Part shown: in pieces, positions 32,254 to 39,953 of the stretch | Position numbering within the stretch: position 1 is the stretch's first letter | Layout: every line of letters begins with the position of its first letter | Origin: Zoroaster sp. YZ-2022 | Lineage: Eukaryota; Echinodermata; Asteroidea; Forcipulatida; Zoroasteridae | Assembly (NCBI GenBank): GCA_029582265.1 | Contig: CM055823.1 | Span: 13,714,060 to 13,778,059, forward strand | Direction: 5' to 3' | Length of the DNA: 64,000 bases | Notes under the pieces: model-generated | What the model saw: only the letters and a program-made list of their open reading frames with translations | Told to the model about the DNA's origin: nothing | Database searches by the model: none | Made by a program: the position numbers and the translations under genes

Positions 32254-32697
32254 ATGGTATCTATAGCGATGATGGTTGGAGGTGCGGTAATTAACGCGTT
32301 GGCATTTACAGGAAGCAATGCTCTATTTAGTAATTTGCGTAGCGGCGACGCGTCGCAAGAACACAAAAGACACGATTTAGCGATAGAGCAACTTTCGAAA
32401 GCTAGAGAAGAATTTAGTAAAAAACGTTTAAAATATCTAGATTATTTAAACGAAAAAATACAAAAAGAATCAAACGCCGAAAGAACGTTTAATAACATTG
32501 ACGATGCAATGAATGAATATTCACGAGTTACGGGCAAACTAATTAATTTACCGAAAGATTTATACGCCGAACCTCAACTAGAAGATTTTTACGCTCCTAG
32601 CGAAGATAAAAAAACTAGTGAGATTGTATTTATCATTATTGGTATGAGTATAGTGGGTTACGTGAGTTATAAATTATTAAAAAAAGATAAAAAGTGA
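32254..32697 (+). CDS. Polinton small membrane protein with coiled coil (147 aa)
   Basis: Intact. An N-terminal hydrophobic segment (MVSIAMMVGGAVINALAFTG), then a charged coiled coil (about 45-95, EQLSKAREEFSKKRLKYLDY), and a C-terminal membrane helix (IVFIIIGMSIVGYVSYKLL) with a lysine-rich end. Divergent from the MCP gene with a ~50-bp AT-rich shared promoter. It carries LEDFYAPS, echoing DDFYAS in the two Pro-rich proteins downstream. Function unknown, probably virion-associated. Confidence 0.65.
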   Translation: MVSIAMMVGGAVINALAFTGSNALFSNLRSGDASQEHKRHDLAIEQLSKAREEFSKKRLKYLDYLNEKIQKESNAERTFNNIDDAMNEYSRVTGKLINLPKDLYAEPQLEDFYAPSEDKKTSEIVFIIIGMSIVGYVSYKLLKKDKK

Positions 32698-32704
32698 TTA
32701 TAAA

Positions 32705-33991
32705 ATGGCGCACGGAGGACGCGATCTTATGGAAGCAGACCCGTTATTACAAAATCTTGACGATGATGTTGTGGACGAAGATGACACGTTAAGTGCAGTT
32801 GATGAAGAAGTAACAAAAATAAACGAGCAAGCTGCTGGAACGTCTTTTATTATACCGACTTTATCTCAAAAAGATAGATCACTTAGACTTACAGTCGATG
32901 ATTTTTATGCAAGTATAGGTCATGAAAACGTTATTAAAGACTACACTAGATTTGAAGAGCGTATGGATAGTAAAAATAGAAGTATACTTTTTTTTATAAA
33001 AGGTAGTAAAGAAATTCGTTTAACTAGTGTAGGAAAAAGTAAAAAAGTTCCTTTTTAAAGTTGGGTAGTTTAAAAGGTTTAACTTTAAAAGATCTTTTAC
33101 CATATGATGAAACTAGAGAGGCTTTAATAGGTGTAGTAACCGAAGCGGAAAAACCGATCAAAGAGAAAACAAGCAGTGGTAGAAAATTACCAACTCCACC
33201 ACCGTTACTAGTTTTAGAAAAATCTGAAAAAGTACAAGAAGCTATCAAAATGGTAGTGGCTGTAATGGAAAAAGAAACTCAAACAGAATCAAATGTTCGA
33301 GGAAAAGAAACTAAAACAGAATTAAATGTTCGAGAAATAGAAGCGCTTGATAAAATCATGACTACGAATAGAGGAGAACAATTAGATCTTTTAACTAAAT
33401 TAAAAATAGTCAACCAAAGAATAGAAGATGCCGAAAAAGGAGGGTTTGAGGTTGATCAACGAGAATTACAAAAACTAAAAGAAGACAAACAAGTTTTAGT
33501 TGAACAAATTGATGCGCAGGATTACGTTCTTCGTAGTCAAATCAATAGAATAAAAGAAACAGTTAAAAATGTTAGAAAGAGACGTTACGTTGGAAGATAA
33601 AATTAGAACTTTATTTAGAGAACAAGGCTTCACAGTCGTTAGTATATTAATTGTCGTCGGTATAGCTATTAACGCTATAGTCAAATATAACGTCAACGCC
33701 GTGAGTTCAGATTTACCAACACCCAAACCAAAACCACCAGAACCAACTCCAAAACCACCTCCAAAACCACCAGAACCAAAACCACCAGAACCCACACCAG
33801 ATAGTGATGGGTGGATACAAAAAACGTTAAAACATTTAGCTAACGTATTATCTAAACTGGGAGCGAAAGCTTTAGCCGCTTTACCCGCTATTATCGGTAG
33901 TATAATAAGTTGGTTATTTATAATAGCTTCAAGCGTCGTTATGTTCGCAGTGGAACATTTATGGTTAACCCGACCGCGGTTGGTGTTTTAA
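32705..33991 (+). pseudogene. Pro-rich membrane-anchored protein, copy A (broken)
   Basis: Paralogue of the gene at 34031-35518. Frame 1 (32705-33058) has an acidic N-terminus and VDDFYASIGHENVIKDYTRF. After a break it continues 33061-33600 (coiled coil), then in another frame 33569-33991 with a hydrophobic segment, the (PEPTP)-type repeats, and GWIQKTLKHLANVLSKLGAK. A two-base loss relative to copy B (near 33970) truncates the last helix. ATG follows TTATAAA. Confidence 0.75.
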
Positions 33992-34030
33992 TTATAACTT
34001 ACGCGATAAAAAATATAAATCAATTATAAA

Positions 34031-35518
34031 ATGGCGGGAGGAGATGATATACCGATGGAAGATATTGATGTTGATGATATGGTTTCCGATGACGAAGATG
34101 ATGAAGCAACAACTTTTTTCAATAACGAAGAAGAAAAAGAAATAGAAAGAAACTTAGACATCCAAATAGAAAGAGAAAGACAACTAGAAATAAAAATTGA
34201 AAGAGATAAAGAAATAAAAGATAGCGGTACTACAAAGAAAATAAAAAAGCTAACTAAAATGTACGCTGATGATTTTTACGCGAGCGTAGGGTACGAACCA
34301 GTTGTGAAAGACTACTCTAAATTTAAAATAAATAAAGAAAATTTATTAGTTTTTCAAAAAGGTATAAAAGAATTAGTTTTAAGTAATTTAAAAGAAAAAA
34401 GCAAATTAAAAAAGTTATCTACTCTCGTTAATAAATATGGCATCGATTTTGCAAGATTAGATTTAGGTATAACCGATTATAAACGAAAACCATTACCACC
34501 GCGCGAACAAAAAGCGATAAACGATAATTTCGATGTGGTGGAAGAAGCGCAAAGGCAACCTATACCGTTAGAGCCTACCGTTGTTGTCAATGAAGGAGCG
34601 TCAGAACCTAACGAGTTAACGCGAACGCTTAGCGAAACTATAAAAGCTAACGAAAATACAATAAGAGTTCTTTCTGAAAACTCGGATTTAAAAGATAGTT
34701 ACGATATAAGAACCTTGCAGAGCATTAGTAAACTTATGGAAACGAAAAGAGGCGCGGTATTAGAATTATTGCTTAGATATAGAGAAAATAAAGAAAAAAT
34801 AGATATTTTTTCACAAAGAATCAACGAAAATGAGATAGGAGATGAAGGCGCGATGGATTTACTACGTAAAGAACGAGCAAACATAAAAGAAGAAACATCG
34901 GTTATCGAAGAAGTTATGGAAGATTTAAAAAGAGACGTATCTAACCTTTTGTTTAAAAATGAAGAATCGTTAGTAGCGATAAATAGAAAAAAGCGCACGT
35001 TAGGTGAAAAAATTATAGGCTTGTTTAAAAAACACGGTATAACGGTCGCTAGTGTATTAACGGCCATCGGTATGGCCATCGCTTTTATCGCTAAATCGAT
35101 AGGTGAAGTCGCGAATTCAGTTTTACCAACACCTATACCTAAACCCGCACCACCTACACCCACACCCAAACCTGTATACCCAGAACCTACTCCTATTCAC
35201 CCAGAACCCACACCCGAACCAACTCCAGAACCCACACCCGGACCAACTCCTATTCCCCCAGAACCCACACCACCCACACCCGAACCAACTCCGGATAGCG
35301 ACGGGTGGATACAAAAAATGTTAAAAAACTTTGCGAATGTATTAGCTAAACTGGGAGCGAAAGCTTTAGCCTCTTTACCCGCTATTATCGGTAGTATAAT
35401 AAACTGGTTATTTAAAATAGCTTCAAGCGTCGTTACGCTCGCGGCGGAACATTTATGGTTAACCTTGACCGCGGTTGGTGTTTTAATTATAACATACATG
35501 CGTAAAACTCTAAAATAA
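34031..35518 (+). CDS. Pro-rich membrane-anchored protein, copy B (495 aa, intact)
   Basis: The longest intact ORF of the element; ATG follows TTATAAA. Order: acidic start (about 1-45), charged coiled coil, DDFYASVGYEPVVKDYSKF (about 78-98), a helical middle (about 200-320), a membrane helix (about 340-360), a proline/glutamate repeat built of PEPTP (about 370-425), then DSDGWIQKMLKNFANVLAKL and two hydrophobic helices ending ITYMRKTLK. The C-terminal GWIxK...LPAIIGSI module is one I recognise from other Polinton genes. Function unknown; the layout suggests a surface or penetration protein spanning a membrane, which is inference. Confidence 0.75.
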   Translation: MAGGDDIPMEDIDVDDMVSDDEDDEATTFFNNEEEKEIERNLDIQIERERQLEIKIERDKEIKDSGTTKKIKKLTKMYADDFYASVGYEPVVKDYSKFKINKENLLVFQKGIKELVLSNLKEKSKLKKLSTLVNKYGIDFARLDLGITDYKRKPLPPREQKAINDNFDVVEEAQRQPIPLEPTVVVNEGASEPNELTRTLSETIKANENTIRVLSENSDLKDSYDIRTLQSISKLMETKRGAVLELLLRYRENKEKIDIFSQRINENEIGDEGAMDLLRKERANIKEETSVIEEVMEDLKRDVSNLLFKNEESLVAINRKKRTLGEKIIGLFKKHGITVASVLTAIGMAIAFIAKSIGEVANSVLPTPIPKPAPPTPTPKPVYPEPTPIHPEPTPEPTPEPTPGPTPIPPEPTPPTPEPTPDSDGWIQKMLKNFANVLAKLGAKALASLPAIIGSIINWLFKIASSVVTLAAEHLWLTLTAVGVLIITYMRKTLK

Positions 35519-36280
35519 CAACTCGTAAATCATAATACCCAGTCCGGTTAAAATAGCAAAACCGAGTATTAAAGAATTTTTTTCTTCACTATGAGAACCG
35601 TCTGATTCTAAAAAGTCTTCTTTTATTTCGTTGGCGCTGTCTGGTTCTTGCGGTGGTGTAGAGTCTTCTTTTATTTCGTTGGAGATGTTTGGTTCGTTGA
35701 CATCAAGTGTGGAAGAACCTTCTTCTACGTGTTTTGTGATTAGTGGTGGTGAATAATCTAAAATAGGGGGAGCAGGAGGAGCTGGTTCTGAATTTAAATC
35801 TAAATTTGAACCTAAAGATAAATCACGCGTCGCGATTAATAAATTATTATTGTATCCCGCGTACGACCCTATTCGTAAATTCATATCGCTAGGCATCATG
35901 TATAAATTTTCTCCTATAGCAAAATTTAATTGCGAACGAGCGTATTGCAAAACATCTTGATAACGTTGAATAGAAGATTGTAAATCAACCGGAGAATCAA
36001 TTTCCGCATTGATTATATTTATAAATTCACGCTGCGCGTCTAAACCGGTACCACCCGCTAAAAAAGAAGTTTTTGCTTGCGATTGAGCTCCTAAAATCGC
36101 GTAAACGTACGTTCTTATCGAATCGTTAATTCGTTCCGTACCAACACTCGTAAAACCTTGCGCTAATTTTAAAGACAATATAAATTTTGTATACGCTAAA
36201 AGTACGCTATCGGATTGTAAAATGTAACCTACTCTAATCGTATGTTCTTTACGATTATGCACACCGTCGTCAAAAGCCAT
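35510..36280 (-). CDS. Polinton structural-type protein with C-terminal anchor (256 aa)
   Basis: Intact minus-strand frame, overlapping the end of copy B by 9 bases (convergent). N-terminal globular part (IRVGYILQSDSVLLAYTKFI, then NDSIRTYVYAILGAQSQAKT), a Pro/Glu/Asp linker (about 165-225) and a terminal membrane helix LILGFAILTGLGIMIYELL. No family named with confidence. Unlike its neighbours its ATG is preceded by GAAAAAAGA, not a TATAAA-like box, so it may be expressed together with the upstream gene. Confidence 0.65.
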   Translation of the reverse strand: MAFDDGVHNRKEHTIRVGYILQSDSVLLAYTKFILSLKLAQGFTSVGTERINDSIRTYVYAILGAQSQAKTSFLAGGTGLDAQREFINIINAEIDSPVDLQSSIQRYQDVLQYARSQLNFAIGENLYMMPSDMNLRIGSYAGYNNNLLIATRDLSLGSNLDLNSEPAPPAPPILDYSPPLITKHVEEGSSTLDVNEPNISNEIKEDSTPPQEPDSANEIKEDFLESDGSHSEEKNSLILGFAILTGLGIMIYELLF

Positions 36281-36344
36281 TCTTTTTTCACTGCTTCAAA
36301 GTTTGAACCGAGATTGGTGAGAGGAATGGGGCTAGTGTTGGGAT

Positions 36345-36942
36345 TTAAATAGAATGGTCGTAGTTGTGCCCGGGTACTGGATCGTATCTTTTACCAATAT
36401 TTCTCCAAAAATAAGCGGTACCTAATTCATCGCTGTGCATATCGACGCGTTGTTTCCAATTGGTAGAGGTTGATGTATTAAAGTCTTTACATAGTTTTTT
36501 ATACGCGCTACCATCTATATTGTTACCGAACGAGCTAAAATAATTTTTGAAAGACGCGGGACAACTCATTTCTTTGAGCAATCGTCTTATTTGATAATAA
36601 ACGTGAAATCTAAAAACTACGAATCATCATATTTGAATTGTTTAAATGTTGATAACCTACGCCGCAACCCGTTGAAGCGCAATACGTCGCAAAATTTATT
36701 TGATTTTGATAACAAATTAACGGTTGATGATGCCAATCATCGACTACTTTTTGACTAGCCACTTTAGGTAATTTGTAGTTGTTGAAAACATTATCAAATT
36801 GTACGTTAAAAAACTCATTCTTGTTAACGTAAATATTTATACTCGTTAAATCGTTGGCGTTAAAATTTTCAGGAACATAAAAATTTCCGGATGTTGGATA
36901 TCGTTTCAATAAATTACTCTCGAATGCTAATGGAAACGTCAT
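36345..36942 (-). pseudogene. Polinton-conserved protein, one frameshift
   Basis: Frame 36942-36610 starts MTFPLAFESNLLKRYPTSGN directly after AATAATAAA. After a frameshift near 36605 the product continues through VYYQIRRLLKEM and GNNIDGSAYKKLCKDF to the end YDPVPGHNYDHSI at 36345. About 199 aa with several Cys, His and Trp. I checked whether it could be the adenovirus-type cysteine protease expected in Polintons but see no clear catalytic signature, so the role stays open. Confidence 0.55.
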
Positions 36943-36983
36943 TTTATTATTATTTAGAATTATTATAAATAATAAATAATAAA

Positions 36984-37658
36984 ATGTTTCATACCATCGA
37001 AATTGAAATTGAAAAAGAGGGTGGACGAGTTGTGTTAGATTACGCTATCGATAATCGCGAGGGTGATTTAAACATGCTATTAAAAAGCGTAAACATTTGG
37101 ATAGGATATTACAACGTACGTAAAAAAAGAAAGAATAATTTATCGCACAACGGGTCGGACGACGTTATAAAATTTGTCGAACCGGGGCTTTACAATTTTT
37201 ACGAAATTATAGATGTCATATCAAAAAACGAGTCTTGGATAACGTTCACGATCAATTATATATCGGGTTCTTACACGCTAAAGTTGGTCGATGACACGAA
37301 ATCTATTAAATTTACGGCTGGGTTGGCTAATTTACTCGGGCTTCACAACGAATTTCTAACTGCGGGAGAATATAATAAAAGGATCGATATCAATCCTTTT
37401 AAAATGTTATACATTCATTGCGATCAAATTTCTACGAGCGATAATTATTTCAACGGCAAACCTTCTACCATTTTAAACGTTTTACCTTTGCAAGGTAAAT
37501 CATTCGGATCGAGTATGAATATAGAATATAAAAATCCATTACTGAAAAAATTAAAAGTCGGTACTTTTAACGATCTGAGCTTTCAAATTAAAGATTCAAA
37601 AGGTAGAGATATACATAACCACGGTTTTCCAATTATTTTAAATCTAGAAATAATATAA
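36984..37658 (+). CDS. Minor capsid (penton-like, PX) candidate (224 aa)
   Basis: Intact; ATG follows AATAATAAA. Starts MFHTIEIEIEKEGGR and is rich in predicted beta strands. The central GLANLLGLHNEFLTAG and the later PFKMLYIHCDQIS and NVLPLQGKSFGSSMNIEY are features I associate with the minor capsid/PX protein of Polintons (single jelly roll). It lies divergent from the gene at 36942 and heads a plus-strand cluster with the two GPSR proteins. Identification rests on pattern memory, not a search. Confidence 0.6.
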   Translation: MFHTIEIEIEKEGGRVVLDYAIDNREGDLNMLLKSVNIWIGYYNVRKKRKNNLSHNGSDDVIKFVEPGLYNFYEIIDVISKNESWITFTINYISGSYTLKLVDDTKSIKFTAGLANLLGLHNEFLTAGEYNKRIDINPFKMLYIHCDQISTSDNYFNGKPSTILNVLPLQGKSFGSSMNIEYKNPLLKKLKVGTFNDLSFQIKDSKGRDIHNHGFPIILNLEII

Positions 37659-37662
37659 ATAA

Positions 37663-38163
37663 ATGGCGAGTATTTACGGACCCAGTCGTATAACGAGCGA
37701 CGTTGTTGCTATCGCAGCTTCTAAAAACGGTGAAACGTTAAAAACATCACCCACCGAAATTTACGAACATCACGGATATTTAAACAGAGTTGAAATTTTA
37801 CAAAGAGTAGTTTTAATTGAAAAATTAAACGTCATACTCGGATGGCACGCTACGTTTAAACAACCCTTTTTCATGTTTAATATTTCGCCCACATACTGCA
37901 GTATTTTTACGCAATTTATTAAAACTGATAGTTTTGCCACGCATTCAGTGACGGGCGACTATGCCGCCAACGTTTATTACATTCCTTCTCCGCACCGAGA
38001 TGCAAAATTTCATTTTCACGATCGTGAAATTCAACATTTAAAATATGAAATGTGTTTTAAAATGCGAAACGTTAGAAAAGTTTTTGTAGAGGCGACTTTT
38101 TTCGGTTCGCTAAATTCAAAAATCTGTTTCAATATTAAAATTAAACGTTTACCGTCAAATTAA
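37663..38163 (+). CDS. MASIYGPSR protein 1 (166 aa)
   Basis: Intact; starts 4 bases after the preceding stop, with ATG behind TATAAATAA. N-terminus MASIYGPSRITSDVV. The remainder is beta-rich, ending with TFFGSLNSKICFNIKIKRL. A paralogue follows 20 bases downstream. The size, beta-rich character, and strict conservation of only the N-terminus suggest a virion-attached trimeric knob or fibre-like protein; this is inference. Confidence 0.6.
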   Translation: MASIYGPSRITSDVVAIAASKNGETLKTSPTEIYEHHGYLNRVEILQRVVLIEKLNVILGWHATFKQPFFMFNISPTYCSIFTQFIKTDSFATHSVTGDYAANVYYIPSPHRDAKFHFHDREIQHLKYEMCFKMRNVRKVFVEATFFGSLNSKICFNIKIKRLPSN

Positions 38164-38182
38164 TAATTTTATACTATAAATA

Positions 38183-38653
38183 ATGGCGAGCATTTACGGA
38201 CCCAGTCGTACGAGTGAGCGAGTTAACAATAATGAATTAAAAAGATATGTTAAATTTGGGCACTTTAAACTCTTGAATGTATACTCTTTTTATATAGATT
38301 CAGAAGTTGAATTAGTTTGGCTTTCAAAAGCAGTAGGTCTTTCTATATTTAGAGACTCTTTGTTTCTCTCGTTCTATGTCAGAACTAATGTGGGTGAAAA
38401 TAATTCATATTCTTCGACAGGAATTAGATCACGTAATAGTGATGGATCAACTTTTTTTATACCCAATAATATTAATTTTTTTTTAACAAATGAAACACGA
38501 TATTTAGAATATTCATTATGCTACGTTTCAAATTTAGATGGTCGTGAAATTAAAACATATATAACTCTAAATTTATTCGGCTCTTTAGATGAAGGAATCT
38601 GTTACGAGTTAACTGTTAGAAATATTACATTAAATTTAAATCTTTTACTATAA
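38183..38653 (+). CDS. MASIYGPSR protein 2 (156 aa)
   Basis: Intact; ATG behind CTATAAATA. N-terminus MASIYGPSRTSERV is identical to its neighbour for nine residues, and the C-terminal NLFGSLDEGICYELTVRNI aligns with FFGSLNSKICFNIKIKRL. The middle is divergent and much more AT-rich. A tandem duplicate under strong divergence, in contrast to the conserved N-terminal tag. Confidence 0.6.
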   Translation: MASIYGPSRTSERVNNNELKRYVKFGHFKLLNVYSFYIDSEVELVWLSKAVGLSIFRDSLFLSFYVRTNVGENNSYSSTGIRSRNSDGSTFFIPNNINFFLTNETRYLEYSLCYVSNLDGREIKTYITLNLFGSLDEGICYELTVRNITLNLNLLL

Positions 38654-38662
38654 TAAAAAACA

Positions 38663-39289
38663 ATGAGCGCATCTATAGAATCGACGAATGTACTTTATCC
38701 GAATTTAACTACCATTACAAACAACTCTGAATCGGAGCGTGCTAAAACATTCAGATTGCAAAAAATCGATGATATTCAAAAATAATTACGAATCGAAATA
38801 AATGAACGCGAAGCCACGTATAAAAAATATAATAAAATTATCAACGCTTGTAGTATCGTAGAAACTCTCGCAGAAATGGGCTGTATGGGAGCAGGGGCTA
38901 TCGGAATAGCTAGTATCGCCACAATCATAGCGTCGCCCGTAGGATACGCTTTAGAAGGTTTAGCTTTGGGGTTGGGTGGTGCAGCTTTCGCTCTCAGATA
39001 CGTGAAAAATAAATTGTATAAAAAAGCTAAAAAACACGACGAAATACGAATTTTAGCATTGAGTAAACTCAACACGATCGAAAACCACGTTAGTAAAGCC
39101 ATCGAAGACGGTTACGTCAGTCAAGAAGAATTTGTGCTCATATGCGAAGAGCGAGATACATATTATAAAATAAAAGAAAACATCCGTAATGTACTTATTT
39201 CAACAACGGTTAAACCTGAAACTAACAAACCCGTAGATGCAACTGCAGAAAAAAAAATTCTTATAGAAAAACTTTTGAGTTTAAAGTGA
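38663..39289 (+). pseudogene. Glycine-rich membrane protein, one in-frame stop
   Basis: ATG at 38663 (MSASIESTNVLYPN). One in-frame TAA at about 38783 (KIDDIQK*LRIEI) is the only defect. The rest reads to 39289: a Gly/Ala-rich double hydrophobic stretch (GCMGAGAIGIASIATIIASP, then YALEGLALGLGGAAFALRYV), a basic patch (KNKLYKKAKKHDEIRILALS) and helical tail. I recognise this as a Polinton-associated family without known function; the architecture suits a membrane-active protein. About 208 aa. Confidence 0.65.
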
Positions 39290-39317
39290 GCGTAAATAAA
39301 AATTATTATAATCAAAA

Positions 39318-39344
39318 ACACGCTTCGCGAGTAGCGGAGCGTGT
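39318..39344. terminator. Intergenic hairpin between convergent Polinton genes
   Basis: ACACGCTTCGC / GCGGAGCGTGT (10 of 11 pairs, 5-base loop) lies between the stop at 39289 and the minus-strand gene ending at 39382. A related GCGAAGCGCTGAGCGGAGCG occurs at about 29283-29302, again at a gene end. A transcription-end or RNA-processing role is inference. Confidence 0.4.
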
Positions 39345-39381
39345 AAAAACGTTTGATAGACATCCTCCGTATAATTATAAT

Positions 39382-39699
39382 TTATAATCTAATAAAAACA
39401 TTTCTTTCCAACAATTCTTTCATCACGATATTAAACGAACGTTTAGCTTTTCCTTCTACAGCTTTTAAATGATAATAAGGGTTTTTTCTTAATATCTTTA
39501 CGCATTTCGTACACAAACCTACCTTTGCTTTTGTCCCTTTTTTACATCTTTTATACGCAATAGGAATACTTTTTCCACTATTAACCTTCCACTTATGCAA
39601 ACCGCAATATACCGTGTTCCTAGAACTAGGAATACAACACTTGTCTGTTTTACCAACTAAAAGCCATTCGCAAGGAACTTTTTCATATTTCGTCGTCAT
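39382..39699 (-). CDS. Small Cys-rich zinc-finger-like protein (105 aa)
   Basis: Intact; ATG after TTTAATAATAAAG. Cysteines in VPCEW, DKCCIP, YCGLHKW, KRCKK and GLCTKCVK (C..C..C..H and C..C..C spacing) suggest zinc binding. The rest is lysine-rich. It is the last gene before the right TIR. A regulatory or DNA-binding role is plausible, but no family is recognised. Confidence 0.6.
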   Translation of the reverse strand: MTTKYEKVPCEWLLVGKTDKCCIPSSRNTVYCGLHKWKVNSGKSIPIAYKRCKKGTKAKVGLCTKCVKILRKNPYYHLKAVEGKAKRSFNIVMKELLERNVFIRL

Positions 39700-39714
39700 C
39701 TTTATTATTAAACT

Positions 39715-39947
39715 AGATATTTTTAAAAATTTTCTTCACTTTTTTAACTCGCTTTTTTAAAAACCGGCGGTTTATATACGATAACGCCATTAAATCTTTT
39801 TAATGATGTCATCGTATGAAAAGATTTTTTAAAAATAACGTCAGATGGGGGTTCTAGGTCACATACTTAAAGGAAATTCCCTTTAAAAAATGATTTAAAA
39901 AAATCATTTTTAGTAGGTGGCCTAGAACCCCCATCTGACATACTACT
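39715..39947 (-). repeat. Polinton right terminal inverted repeat with terminal fold-back
   Basis: Complement of the left TIR. The outer 100 bases (39840-39939) form their own inverted repeat: GTCAGATGGGGGTTCTAGGT and GGCCTAGAACCCCCATCTGAC pair at 22 of 23 positions, with further pairing inside (AATGATTTAAAAAAATCATT). Confidence 0.9.
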
Positions 39948-39953
39948 GCTTAT

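Larger units (their letters stand above)
23498..39947. mobile_element. Polinton/Maverick element, ~16.45 kb
   Basis: Terminal inverted repeats of ~235 bp (AGTAGTATGTCAGATGGG at the left, its complement at the right) bracket a family B polymerase, retroviral-type integrase, packaging ATPase, capsid candidates and small virion-like proteins. That gene set defines Polintons. Flanks show CTTATT (left) and CTTATC (right), a probable 6-bp target duplication with one change if the ends are set one or two bases outward. The element lies between retroelement-rich DNA and the ADA2-like gene. Internal frames are partly broken, so this is a fossil copy. Confidence 0.92.

Noticed and set aside
33061..33600. 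Independent 179-aa gene
   Set aside because: It begins with TTG and continues the broken copy A of the Pro-rich protein.
36345..36942. Adenovirus-type cysteine protease of the Polinton
   Set aside because: Size and position would fit, but I see no convincing His/Cys catalytic context; left as a conserved protein of unknown role.
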